This document shows positions 54,680 through 64,000 of a DNA stretch of 64,000 nt, one piece after another. Positions within the stretch are counted from its first letter, which is position 1. Each line of letters begins with the position of its first letter. The notes under the pieces were generated by a model, which saw only the letters and a list, made by a program, of their open reading frames with translations, made no database searches and was not told the origin of the DNA. The DNA comes from Staphylotrichum longicolle (taxonomy: Eukaryota > Ascomycota > Sordariomycetes > Sordariales > Chaetomiaceae): the NCBI GenBank assembly GCA_019096155.1, contig JAHCVI010000003.1, forward strand, positions 4,402,001 through 4,466,000, written 5' to 3'. The translations under genes were made by a program, and so were the position numbers.

Positions 54680-56139
54680 ATGGGAAAATCCCCTTCTGCT
54701 GAGCCTGCGGGCTCGCCAAAATCCCCTAAGTCGGCAGGATCGCCGGGGAGTGCGACCGGGGCGGGCGGGTCGACGCTTGATCCAACCATCCTCCCGGCTT
54801 CGCACTGGGAAGCCGTATGTTCTACCCTGGTACCCGCCGGTTCGGGTTTCGATGTGGCTGCCACTAACCGGATGATAAACCTCGTCACATCCAGATCCCG
54901 CAGCCGGAACAGGAACAGGTGATTGACGACGGCGACTCGGGCTTCACCGACGTCGTGAGCAGCACGGCTTCGCTGTCGAGCAGCATTCTCCACTACCGGA
55001 CCGTCCTGGGCAGGACATACCACAGTGAAATCGGCAAGGCCGAGGGCTGGACCCCAAACGATGACCACCACGCCGAATCCATGGACATGCAGTAATTAAG
55101 CCTCACCTCCTTGTGGCGCTGGTGTTGGATGTGGGCTGACCCCTTGCACACACAAGCCACCACATGTGCACTTTGCTGTTGGGCGGCAAACTGTTCCTGG
55201 CGCCAATCAAGGATGACATCAAGGTATGGATGGCGATCATGACGATGGCGGGAAGTTGCGGCCAACAAGGAACTTGGGGCTGACAATTTTCCAGAAAGTG
55301 CTCGACATCGGCACTGGCACAGGCATTTGGGCCATGTACGCGCAAATTGGCCCCCTGTTGTTGGTCACATGAAATTTGCTAACTCGGGACCCCCTTAGCG
55401 ACTTTGGCGACCAGTTCCCAAACACCGAGGTTGTCGGTACCGATATTACTCCAATCCAGCCGAGTTGGGTGCCGCCAAACGTCAGGTTCGAGCTGGATGA
55501 CGCCAATCTCGAGTGGACCTACAAGGACGACACGTTTGACTTTGTCCACGTACGCAGCATGCTTGGGACCATCATCGACTGGAACAGCTTCTACCGCGAG
55601 GCCTACCGCTGCTGCAAGCCCGGCGGCTGGATCGAGCATCAGGACGAGTCGGCGGCGTGGCGCTGCGAGGGCGGCGAGATCCCCGAGGACAGCGCCATGG
55701 GCCAGTGGGAGAAGGTATTTTCCGAGGGCGGCAGGAAGTTTGGCCGTACGTTCCGCATTCTCCAGGACGACATCCAGAAGAAGGGCATGGAAGAGGCGGG
55801 CTTCGTCGACATTGTCGTCCAGGACTTCAAGTGTCCGATCGGCAGCTGGCCCAAGGACCCGACCCAGAAGGAGCTCGGCACCTTTGCCAAGTACACTCTT
55901 GACTCGGATCTGGAGGGTATGTTTCTCCCCTCTACCCGCTATTCGCTTTGCTTATTTGGCTTGCTAACCTGGAAAACTGTACGGAAACAGGCTTCTTGAA
56001 CTACATGTGGGGTGCCGTCATGGGCTGGACTCCGGAGGAGATCAAGGTCTACATCGCCCATCTCAGGCAACAGATGAAGGATAAGAACCTTCACACCTGG
56101 TACCCGCATCGGGTCGTATACGGCAGGAAACCAGAGTAA
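54680..56139 (+). CDS. LaeA-like SAM-dependent methyltransferase, copy 2 (6 exons)
   Basis: Exons: 54680-54814, 54895-55091, 55157-55223, 55295-55335, 55399-55916, 55991-56139. All introns are GT-AG and in phase; the product is 368 residues. It matches copy 1 block by block: a low-complexity start (here Ser/Pro/Gly), then LPASHW at the end of exon 1, HHMC opening exon 3, motif I KVLDIGTGTGIWAI in exon 4, GTDITPIQPSWVPPNVRF, CCKPGGWIEHQDE and the same ending GRKPE. The 41-bp fourth exon and the 149-bp last exon are the same length in both copies. I infer a tandem duplication followed by divergence of the disordered N-terminus. The catalytic target is unknown. Confidence 0.9.
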
Positions 56140-56282
56140 TCATAGCACACGTCGGACTGCATTCGTCTTCCTTTACCCTGTCGATATAATTCAAATACAG
56201 CGTCATGATTTCCTCGCGCCTTTCACGCCACTCCTCTGAAACTCTTTTCTGCTGCCACGCCACCTCGACCGATGCATCCCCC

Positions 56283-57197
56283 TCACCCCCTCAACGAGAC
56301 AGGCCTCACCCCCCTGCGCCTTCCAAACGTCGTCCCATTCAGCCCGCACCCATCCACCACGCACGCCGACGCCGTATGACAATACTTAATCTTGCCCCCC
56401 TCCACCCTAAACAAATGACTATCCGGCATCGGCGCCTGCCCCTGCGTCCGGTCCAGCCCGGGGAACCCAATAAACATATCCACCGCCCCCATCTCCACGT
56501 CCACCACATACCGCCGGTACGGCACCACGATCGTGCTCGGCCACACCATCACGCACTCCTCCCCCTTCATCTCCCCGCGCGCCGGCAGCCCGCCCTCCAG
56601 CCGATAGCACGGCGCGCCCCACGGCACGACCACGCTCACGTTGCCGAACCGGTCAAAGTACGCGTCGCCCAGCGCCTGCACCTCGGCCCGCGACGCGCGC
56701 TGCGGCCCCTCGGGGATGGGCGCCCACGCCTCCCCGGCGTTCAAGTTCAGCGTCCCCGTCGCGTTGAACAGCCAGTCCCCCGTCGTCGTGACGACCGACT
56801 CGATCAGCGTCGCCCGCTGCGAGGCCGCGTCAAACACCATGCGCGTGTGGATCACATGCGGCTGGCGCGGGTCGGACGCGGCGATGATCTCGGTGAAGGC
56901 GGCGCACTGATCCGGGTCGTGGATGGAGCGGGAAAAGTCGACCTTGAGAGGGGTGGCGAGGACGCCGGTGCGGAGGGAGGCGAGGGCGTTGTTTTCGAGG
57001 TAGATGAGGTTGGCGGTGCTGCTGCTGGTTGGGGGTGTGAAGGGGGTGGTGAAGAGGGAGGGCTGGCCGGCGGTTTGGGCGGCGAGGTAGGCGGCCGTGG
57101 CGGATTGGAGGAAGGGGCGCGGGCAAGGGGAGGAGGCGGCGGCGGTGAGAGTTGTGGAGAGGGTGAGGGTGAGGAGGGTGGAGAGGAGGGTGGGCAT
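56283..57197 (-). CDS. Secreted DUF8021-domain protein, 304 aa
   Basis: A single exon with a clear signal peptide (MPTLLSTLLTLTLSTTLTAA, cleavage near 20-22). The mature protein begins SPCPRPFLQSATAAYLAAQT and continues with LIYLENNALASLRTGVLATP and VDFSRSIHDPDQCAAFTEII, the order of the fungal DUF8021 secreted domain. At least six Cys and several N-glycosylation sites (NAT, NVS, NGT) suit an extracellular fold. The fold is similar in length to NTF2-like domains, but the function is not established. Its stop is 144 bp from the stop of the convergent methyltransferase. Confidence 0.8.
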   Translation of the reverse strand: MPTLLSTLLTLTLSTTLTAAASSPCPRPFLQSATAAYLAAQTAGQPSLFTTPFTPPTSSSTANLIYLENNALASLRTGVLATPLKVDFSRSIHDPDQCAAFTEIIAASDPRQPHVIHTRMVFDAASQRATLIESVVTTTGDWLFNATGTLNLNAGEAWAPIPEGPQRASRAEVQALGDAYFDRFGNVSVVVPWGAPCYRLEGGLPARGEMKGEECVMVWPSTIVVPYRRYVVDVEMGAVDMFIGFPGLDRTQGQAPMPDSHLFRVEGGKIKYCHTASACVVDGCGLNGTTFGRRRGVRPVSLRG

Positions 57198-58478
57198 GGT
57201 GGTGGTTGTGATGGGTGTGGGTGGTAAATGCCTGGTCTAAGAATTTGCAGACGGCTGTCAGGGGGTTCAAGTCTCTACAGCTCGAGGGACTCTGTCATGA
57301 TGTTTAAGTAAGGTAGTCAGTGATCCTTCAGGAGACAGAACTGGCACCCGAACACCTGAACGTTGCGGCGTGTTACACAATGATAGTAGTGATGACGGGA
57401 GACGCAGGTCCCAGGACGGACAGATGAATTGTACTAGGGGACGGTCAAATCAAGAGTTGGGTCGTACAAGCCCCGCACACTCACCCACGGGTTTAATGGC
57501 AAGACGATTAGCCGCCGCCTTAGTTTGGGTTGCGGACGGGAGTGAACTGGGGCCAACTGAAATTGTCAACTGCCGGATCTATGGCACCCCTTGCACCAGG
57601 ATAATATGGAAGCATCGGATGTTCCGTGCTCACAAGCTGGTTCCCCAAGGATTGGCTCTTTTGTGTTTGAGAGCTGTGCGGGTGGTTGCAAAAAGAAACA
57701 GACAAAAGAAATAAACATACAACACCGAGGATTCCCCAGTCGTCACCGACCTGAGTACTAGTTCGGCTGTCGGCAGCTTGTCTAGGGGAGAGCGGACGGG
57801 ATCCCGAATTTTCTACCGCATATGGTCGTATGTGTTTGAGCAAAAGGAGAAGGCGATTGATATTGTGCCTGTCATTCCTGTGGGTGCCATATTTTGAGTC
57901 GGATCCCAGAGGCTTTCACGGTTTGAGGCCACCCCTGAGGCACCACCTCCAGATTCTCAACCCAGGCGTTTTGAGCCCCCTTTCAACGTTCACGTGCAAT
58001 GGAGGTGAACAGATCTGTTTACTAAAAACAATCATGACTCCCGTCAATGGGGGCAGCATAGTGCTCACATGTGAGTCTATTAGTATGAGAACCGCTGCTC
58101 CTCTGGGAGCCGGGGAAGTTTTGCGCTTCAATGTCGCATACATCGACATCACTTATTGAGTCCTTAGATATGGAGCTTGAGAAGAGATGATGACGGGGAA
58201 GCATGAAAGTCCAACATTTAAATCGAGCATGGGGAACACGATAGCACGAGCACAAACCCATTGAGCTTCAGAGAAAAAAAAAATGAATACTGCTAAGAAA
58301 AAGCTGACCAGCTTCTGCATGGTCGCTGTGAGCCCCGCGGCTGGTATCGATCTATCTGTGTCCATGGTGGTCCTGTTCTCACGGCCGTCTTGTCCAGCAA
58401 GTGCGCGCCCAACCCACCCCCCATCTTGTCCAGCAAGCGCACACCTGACCCTCCCTTCCCTCAAAAAACGCCAACTCC
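57198..58478. other. Intergenic region
   Basis: About 1.3 kb between two minus-strand genes. It contains an A10 tract at about 58274-58283. No gene is supported. Confidence 0.45.
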
Positions 58479-60065
58479 TCAAACCTCGACCGCCGACGCG
58501 GCGTGGCTGTCATGCAACAAAGGATTAACGACGCGCTCGTCCCACTTGAAAACAAAATCGTCGCCCAGCTCCTTGCGGCACGCCGTCGTGACCGCCTCCC
58601 AGACGTTCTTGAAGACGCCAAAGTTGGCCGGGTTCTCCTCGTCATTGTCGCCGCCCTGGAACACGCCCGTGCGGACGAGGCACGTGTTCCAGCCGTACAT
58701 GTTGCCGCCGACGATGTCCGAGGCCGGGTTGTCGCCGATCATGTAGACGTTCTGGGGCACGCGCTCCTCGCCGTGCAGCTGGTCCATCCAGGACGCGATG
58801 ACCTCGTCGGCGTACTTGTACGTCGCCAGCTCGGGCTTGCCGTAGACGACGCGCTCGAGCTCGACGCCCGTCAGCGCCTTGTACATGGCCTCGAGGCCGA
58901 TGCGGAAGGCGCCCTGGCTCATGCGCGGGATGGGGTGCTCCGTCGGGCACAGCAGGTCGCCCTGCGAGAAGTAGATGGGGATGCGCTGCGACACCGGGTC
59001 GGCCGCGATGGTGCCGTACCGCCCGTTCTCGGACCGCAGCAGGTCGACGATGATCTGCATGTCGGTCGCGTAGTCGCGCGAGTCCGAGAAGACGAGGATG
59101 GCGTCGATGTTGATCTTGGAGAAGTCGCGCGGCCGCGAGGAGGCCCGCTCCTCTTCGGTGAAGACGCGGTACGGCGCGATGGACTCGTCCCAGGCGATGA
59201 TGTCGTTGGGCACGATGATGTCCTTGAAGCCGTACTCCTCGGCGACCTCGCGGCACCGGTAGCCCTCGCCGCCGACGACGAGCACCGTGCTGTAGTACTC
59301 GGCGAGCGCGCGCATGGGCGTGTGGCTCTGGATGAACTGCTCGGTGCTGATTGGGTTCTTGAGGATCTTGGACAGCTGCTCCGTCCGCGCCAGCTCGGGC
59401 TTGCCGGAGCCGTTGGTCAGGAAGATGTGGGGGATCTTGATGCCCAGCTGGTTGTCGCCGTTGAGCATCTCGAGCGTCCGCTTCCCCTCGGGGATCAGCC
59501 GGTCGCCGTGTACGAGCACGCCGTCAATGTCGAAGACGAAGGCCATGTTCTTGGCCTTCTTGACCTTGTGAGACAGCACATCTTGCACCTGTGAGGTCAA
59601 GATCTCGCGCGACGCCAGCGGAGGGCTCGCCTTGCCGGACTTGAGCGCCTCTTCGGTCGGGTATGTGACGCTGCTCAGTCGCGATTGACGCTTGGACTTG
59701 GGGATGGGGAGCGCAGCGCCGAACGAGTTGCGGGATACCCTCCGCTCCTTCGTGGACGGCGACGCTGAGAGGTGGTGCATGAACTGTGTCGTGTCCGCAT
59801 CCGGCGACCTCAACGCCGGCACCTCGATGGTGTTGTGAGAGGTCCCACGTGGTGATAGCGGGATGGTGAGGTTGTGTTCGAGGCTCGCCCGCTTCTTGTG
59901 ACCCCGGCTGTCTTGCCTGGAGTGACGGCTCCCCACGCTGTCCGTCTTCTTGTGGTGAATCGGGAACTCCATGTGTGTGGTTTTCTCGGGAGAATCAGGG
60001 GGTGTGTGCATCTGCCTCTTCGGCTGCGCAGAGAGATCGATGTCCTTGAACACTGGCTTCGACAT
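58479..60065 (-). CDS. HAD-superfamily hydrolase, HDHD5/CECR5-like
   Basis: One 528-residue exon. The first ~165 residues are polar and Ser/Arg-rich and probably disordered. The class IIA HAD core follows: motif I FVFDIDGVLVHG (nucleophile D179, acid D181), motif II IFLTNGSG, the cap segment, motif III Lys in VYGKPE and motif IV MIGDNPASDIVGG. The long cap and the ending NPANFGVFKNVWEAV fit the fungal homologues of human HDHD5 (CECR5), proteins of uncertain phosphatase activity often placed in mitochondria. In this copy the N-terminus is not a classical presequence. Phosphate-monoester hydrolysis is inferred from the motifs. Confidence 0.9.
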   Translation of the reverse strand: MSKPVFKDIDLSAQPKRQMHTPPDSPEKTTHMEFPIHHKKTDSVGSRHSRQDSRGHKKRASLEHNLTIPLSPRGTSHNTIEVPALRSPDADTTQFMHHLSASPSTKERRVSRNSFGAALPIPKSKRQSRLSSVTYPTEEALKSGKASPPLASREILTSQVQDVLSHKVKKAKNMAFVFDIDGVLVHGDRLIPEGKRTLEMLNGDNQLGIKIPHIFLTNGSGKPELARTEQLSKILKNPISTEQFIQSHTPMRALAEYYSTVLVVGGEGYRCREVAEEYGFKDIIVPNDIIAWDESIAPYRVFTEEERASSRPRDFSKINIDAILVFSDSRDYATDMQIIVDLLRSENGRYGTIAADPVSQRIPIYFSQGDLLCPTEHPIPRMSQGAFRIGLEAMYKALTGVELERVVYGKPELATYKYADEVIASWMDQLHGEERVPQNVYMIGDNPASDIVGGNMYGWNTCLVRTGVFQGGDNDEENPANFGVFKNVWEAVTTACRKELGDDFVFKWDERVVNPLLHDSHAASAVEV

Positions 60066-61485
60066 GATCGCTGATGATATTCTTTAAAAATGAGGGACAA
60101 CACTAGAGAGATAGATCCAGGAACAGGAGGAGATGAATGTTTCCAAACGTGAAACTTCCGCAGGGGCGAAACGGTTCTTATATCTGGGGAGATGGAAGCA
60201 AGGACGCTGAGAGCCTCGGATAATCAGCACGGAGAGTGAAATCTCATCTCCAGAGCCATCTTTCCCTGTCTCGCCCATCTCCATTGGAGGCCCTCAGTGC
60301 TGCCTATCAAGCAGACTAGGTGTCAGAGATGCCCGATATCCACCACCAAGAGCTCCAGTATGACGCCAGTATGGGGTGGCGTTTGAGAGAATTCCACAAG
60401 GGTCCCAACGATGGATACCAAGGACCATGGGCTTTTGCCTTTTTTGCTGCATTTGCGATAACAATTCACGTGCGGCGCCGCCTCTCGGTGACGCCGCACG
60501 ATATTTTCCGAGCCGTGATGATAGGTAACACCTTGCATTGGGGGGGTGGCTGAAAAAATTGATCAGCGGCGATATGCAAGGCACACTGTGATGATAGGCG
60601 GCGAGCTTACCAAAGACCTCAAGCCAGCTACACAGTAAAAGATGCGGTGAAAGCCGGGAGGTTCGGCAGGTGCTCAATGTGGTGGTGGCCGTTGTCGATG
60701 TCGTCAGAGGGCTCCAGCGGCGGCCCGCGACCTCAGACACGTATTTGAAAGTGAAGGGGTTTCGGCGGAGCCCATGGCCGCGCCGCTCGCCTCCGTGGCA
60801 CCGAGCCGCCCGCTCGTTGGTGCGTTCGGGAGCCGGTGTCAAGGACATGCCCGTCGGTGGGGGGCAGCGGGGGCCAGTGGGCGGCCTTGGCAGACAAAAC
60901 TTCGTCCTGGCCCAAGACGGCGGGACGGCGGCGTCTCACGGAGAGATACGGGAGATTCCCCCGACATGACTCGGGCCTGGCGATCAGTTCCCCCTTTCGG
61001 GCAAGAGTTGTGGGCTCAGGAGGCTCTCGGAAAAACGGGTCCCGATCTGACGCTGCCACGAATTCTCTTTCATGCGCGATGCCGTGCCTTGCCATTCCGA
61101 CGCAAGGGTATCCTCTCTAATGCCTCAGATCCTGTGGAGCCCGCAGAGATCCTCCTGCTACGTCACAGTGTGGAACCGGGATTTGAGGGCGGGATCGGAC
61201 CCTTGATGTTGCCTCAGGAGCTTGTCTCGAGGTCTCAAACACGAGAACCGAACCAGAAGAAGCTTGCCGTCAGAGCCGCGGAAGACTGTCGAAGCTCAGC
61301 AGAAACCAAGGGAGCACGTCTTGGCCGCGATTTATTTGCCGCATCATCCCAGGAACTCGTTCAGGGGCTTTCCGCACTTAGCGTCTTGTTGCTGCAGTTC
61401 TCCATCCGCCGACTTACAGCTGTATCCCATCTCTCGTGTTCGCCCAGAAAAAAACAGCCCCGTCCGACCGAAATATTCCGCAAAG
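60066..61485. other. Divergent intergenic region
   Basis: About 1.4 kb that should hold the promoters of the HAD hydrolase and the aldo-keto reductase. The reductase frame is open back to 61222 but that part is not conserved-looking. A 77-codon frame at 60320-60553 is not supported. Confidence 0.45.
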
Positions 61486-62442
61486 ATGGCCTCCAAGACA
61501 TACACGCTGAACAACGGGGTCAAGATCCCTGCCGTCGGCTTCGGCACATTCGCCAACGAGGGCGCCAAGGGGGAGACGTACAAGGCGGTGACCAAGGCGC
61601 TCGAGGTCGGGTACCGCCATCTCGACTGCGCGTGGTTCTACCGCAACGAGGACGAGGTGGGCGACGCGCTGCACGACTTCCTCAGCAAGAACCCCAGCGT
61701 CAAGCGGGAGGACATCTTCATCTGCACCAAGGTCTGGAACCACCTGCACGAGCCCGAGGATGTCAAGTGGAGCTTCCAGGACTCGTGCGCCAAGCTCCGG
61801 GTCGACTACATCGACCTCTTCCTCGTGCACTGGCCCATCGCGGCCGAGAAGAACCCCGACCACACGGTCAAGATCGGGGCGGACGGCAAGTACGTCATCA
61901 ACAAGGCGCTGACCGAGAGCCCGGAGCCGACGTGGCGGGCGATGGAGGAGCTGGCCGAGAGCGGCAAGGCGAGGGCCATCGGCGTGTCCAACTGGACGAT
62001 ACCGGGGCTCAAGAAGCTGCTGCAGTTTGCGCGCATCAAGCCGGCCGTCAACCAGATCGAGATCCACCCCTTCCTGCCCAACGCGGAGCTCGTCAAGTTC
62101 TGCTTCGACAACCAGATCCTGCCGGCGGCGTACTCGCCGCTGGGGTCGCAGAACCAGGTGCCGTCGACGGGCGAGACGGTGCGCGAGAACCCCCTGCTCA
62201 ACGAGGTGGCCAAGCGCAGCGGGCACAACCTCGCGCAGGTGCTGCTGGCCTGGGGCCTGCGCCGGGGCTACATTGTGCTGCCCAAGAGCTCGACGCCCAG
62301 CCGCATCGAGAGCAACTTCCAGATCCCAGAACTTTCGGACGAGGATTTTGCGGCGGTCGAGGAGGTGGCGCGGGGCCGCCACGTCCGGTTCGTCAACATG
62401 AAGGACACGTTTGGGTACGATGTCTGGCCTGAGGAGGCGTGA
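61486..62442 (+). CDS. Aldo-keto reductase, 318 aa
   Basis: A single exon from the ATG at 61486. The AKR tetrad is complete: D47 and Y52 (GYRHLDCAWFYRN), K82 (FICTKVW) and H115 (LFLVHWP). The cofactor region has IGVSNWTI, VNQIEIHPF, YSPLGS and the phosphate-binding LPKSSTPSRIESN, which suits NADPH. The length is standard for AKR families 1-5. Closest character is to fungal xylose/glycerol-dehydrogenase-like reductases that reduce aldehydes and sugars; the exact substrate cannot be told. The upstream open frame to 61222 is left out because homologues start at MASKTYTL-like sequences. Confidence 0.93.
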   Translation: MASKTYTLNNGVKIPAVGFGTFANEGAKGETYKAVTKALEVGYRHLDCAWFYRNEDEVGDALHDFLSKNPSVKREDIFICTKVWNHLHEPEDVKWSFQDSCAKLRVDYIDLFLVHWPIAAEKNPDHTVKIGADGKYVINKALTESPEPTWRAMEELAESGKARAIGVSNWTIPGLKKLLQFARIKPAVNQIEIHPFLPNAELVKFCFDNQILPAAYSPLGSQNQVPSTGETVRENPLLNEVAKRSGHNLAQVLLAWGLRRGYIVLPKSSTPSRIESNFQIPELSDEDFAAVEEVARGRHVRFVNMKDTFGYDVWPEEA

Positions 62443-63252
62443 GCGATGCGAGATTGCATGTGTGGCGGAGTTTTGTGTTTTTAACCTGGTGCTGGATACC
62501 TAAGGTGGATTAGAGGATAATCAAAAGTTGAGCGTGGTTGTTTTTTCTCAGTGTTTTTCCCAACGTTTTCCTGGCATTTTGATGGGATTTGGTGCAGTTT
62601 CTGGCGAGTTCTGGTGAGCTTTGCGGTGGTTGACGCTCCTGGTCATGTTTTGGTAGGCCTCTTACCAATGTTGGTTGGGCTTTCCAAATCGGGTTTCAGT
62701 AGGCATTCCTTCTCTCCTGTGCCTGCTCGCTGCCTGCCGCTGCCTACCGGATCGACCAACCCGACCTTTCCAAATCTCTCACCCGACTTCTCGGCTTTTT
62801 GTGATTGCAACTTCCTTCCGGACCTCAGTGCGTCGTCGCTTACGGTTTGACTTGATGGAAACTGGGGAGTCCAGCAGCCCAATTACAGGGGGTCCAGCGA
62901 GAATCTTGGCTAACGATCAAGTTACCAGTTCGAGTTGACGACGGATTGCGCCATGTGGCTGCAGTCGTGCGAGACGCATGTGCTCTCACCCATTTGTCAG
63001 CACCCGCCAGCATTTGATGTTTCCGGGAAGGGAGTTGTACCGTGTTGTGGTAGTAATGTGTTGCATGGGGGAACCTTTGTGACCTCTTCATGAATAAGTC
63101 GCCGAAGTCAGAATAAATATCGCGGATATGGGGCCTTGATTCGCTCGTCTTGTTGACGGAGTCGCGTCTTGCGCTACCTTGAAGAACCCCAAGTTCTGAT
63201 CAGTATCACACCTTCTTGTATTATCATCTCCCGTTCTCTTCAACATTTCACT
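62443..63252. other. Intergenic region
   Basis: Between two plus-strand genes. It has a T-rich stretch just after the reductase (62480-62580) and then pyrimidine-rich sequence; otherwise nothing is seen. Confidence 0.45.
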
Positions 63253-64000
63253 ATGGTCAAGATTGCTGTCGCCGGCCCTGGACGCAAGTACCTTCAACCC
63301 CCAAGTTGTATGTACTATCCCCGCTAACAATCGACCTCAGAGGTCGCCCACGAAATCATCGACGGTCTGCTTGCCACGGGAAAACATGAAATCACCCTCC
63401 TCGCTCGCAAGGTACGCAACGTGACTCTTTGCCAATCCCACGCCCTGATTCTTACCTGACCTGCACACCTAGGATCCCACCCCGGAGTTGGAGATAGAAG
63501 GGACCACGTGGGTCAAGGTGGACTATTTGGACCGGCCAAGTCTGGTCAAGGCGCTCACCGGTGTCCATACTGTCCTCTCCTTCATCGTGGCCCACAAGGA
63601 CATCGACAATGTCACCCAAAAGGCGCTGATCGACGCCAGCATTGAAGCCGGCGTCAAGCGTATTGCGCCCAGCGAGTGGGCACTGTTAGTCCACCCCCTC
63701 AATGGTATACGCACTTGAGCACTAACCACACTACAGCGCAAAGTTTGACAACCTGGACTGGTACCACAACAAACTCGTAATTCGAGAGTACTTAAAGGAA
63801 AAGAACAAGAACGGCAAGGTACCTGACCTTGTCCCGTTCCATCCAACCATTCGACGACCATGGCTGACTTTTACCCTCTGCAGGTCATTGAGTACACTCT
63901 CTTCCAACCCGGTTGGTTCTTGAACTACCTCGCCGGCAACCGGCAACAGCCAAGCATATCCAGTCTTCTGGTCTGCTGTTGATCGACCATGAGAACAAAC
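63253..64000 (+). CDS. NmrA-like/isoflavone-reductase-like protein, 3' partial (5 visible exons)
   Basis: Exons: 63253-63283, 63341-63411, 63473-63684, 63737-63818 and 63884 to the window end. The start MVKIAVAGPG is a Rossmann NAD(P)-binding loop. It is followed by VAHEIIDGLLATGKHEITLL, LDRPSLVKALTGVHTVLSFI, KRIAPSEWALLAKFDN and VIEYTLFQPGWFLNYLAG, all typical of fungal NmrA-like proteins (redox sensors or reductases of small aromatics). Intron 1 only fits if its donor is GC (GCAAGT), with branch GCTAAC and acceptor CCTCAG. In the last visible exon the frame shifts by one base near 63930: the expected continuation TAKHIQSSGLLLIDHEN is out of register with the upstream frame, which would otherwise stop soon after. 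Confidence 0.78.

Noticed and set aside
60320..60553. 77-codon plus-strand frame in the HAD/AKR spacer
   Set aside because: No homology signal, no splice partners, and short enough to be chance.
60774..62432. 552-codon open frame on the plus strand over the aldo-keto reductase
   Set aside because: It is a GC-driven shadow in another frame of a complete AKR gene with all catalytic residues; Arg/Gly/Ala-rich with no domain.
1..64000. tRNA, 5S rRNA, CRISPR arrays or a biosynthetic gene cluster
   Set aside because: I found no B-box-like tRNA arms in a credible cloverleaf, no 5S signature and no spaced repeats. The enzymes present (esterase, methyltransferases, AKR, NmrA) lack a backbone synthase.

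Overview
The window is nuclear DNA of a filamentous ascomycete (Pezizomycotina, most likely a Sordariomycete). The evidence is: genes split by short 50-95 bp GT-AG introns with GTAAGT/GTGAGT-type donors and CTAAC-like branch sites; monocistronic genes spread over both strands with 0.3-1.8 kb spacers; GC-rich third codon positions; and families characteristic of filamentous fungi (HET, Clr5, 2EXR, DUF4419, DUF8021, LaeA-like methyltransferases, OTT_1508-like deaminase). I saw no CRISPR, rRNA or convincing tRNA. I rebuilt exon structures by hand from splice signals and checked the phase of every junction; exon coordinates are in the entries.

Layout. 0-4 kb: the 3' part of a DUF4419 gene and a long two-exon coiled-coil protein. 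6-9 kb: a gene derived from the Copia-type Pol beta-barrel region, probably disrupted, and an APH-fold kinase. 10-14.8 kb: a putatively acylated small protein, a Cys-containing small protein, and a three-exon serine hydrolase ending in a CaaX box. 15.8-24.3 kb: vacuolar carboxypeptidase S, a repeat protein, a small secreted Cys protein with a GPI-like tail, a large two-TM glycoprotein and a 100-residue orphan. 25-32.4 kb: a second APH-fold kinase, a PPxY single-pass membrane protein, a double GFA/CENP-V-domain protein, a probable mitochondrial protein and an HSL-type esterase.

33-49 kb is the most distinctive block: two divergently transcribed paralogous P-loop GTPases with coiled coils, interrupted functionally only by a GH31 glycosidase, then a Clr5-domain protein, an OTT_1508-like deaminase and a HET-domain protein. 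These families recur in fungal allorecognition and innate-immunity-like gene sets. 49.6-64 kb: a 2EXR (F-box-like) protein, a tandem pair of LaeA-like methyltransferases with the same five intron positions, a secreted DUF8021 protein, a HAD hydrolase (HDHD5/CECR5-like), an aldo-keto reductase and the 5' part of an NmrA-like gene cut by the window end.

A cross-cutting observation is that at least five genes show apparent single-base deletions, nearly all inside short homopolymers, with the HET gene carrying four. They all have the same sign, which points first to homopolymer under-calling in the assembly, with true decay as the alternative. The genes do not form an obvious metabolic cluster; apart from the immunity-like block and the methyltransferase pair, neighbours look functionally unrelated.
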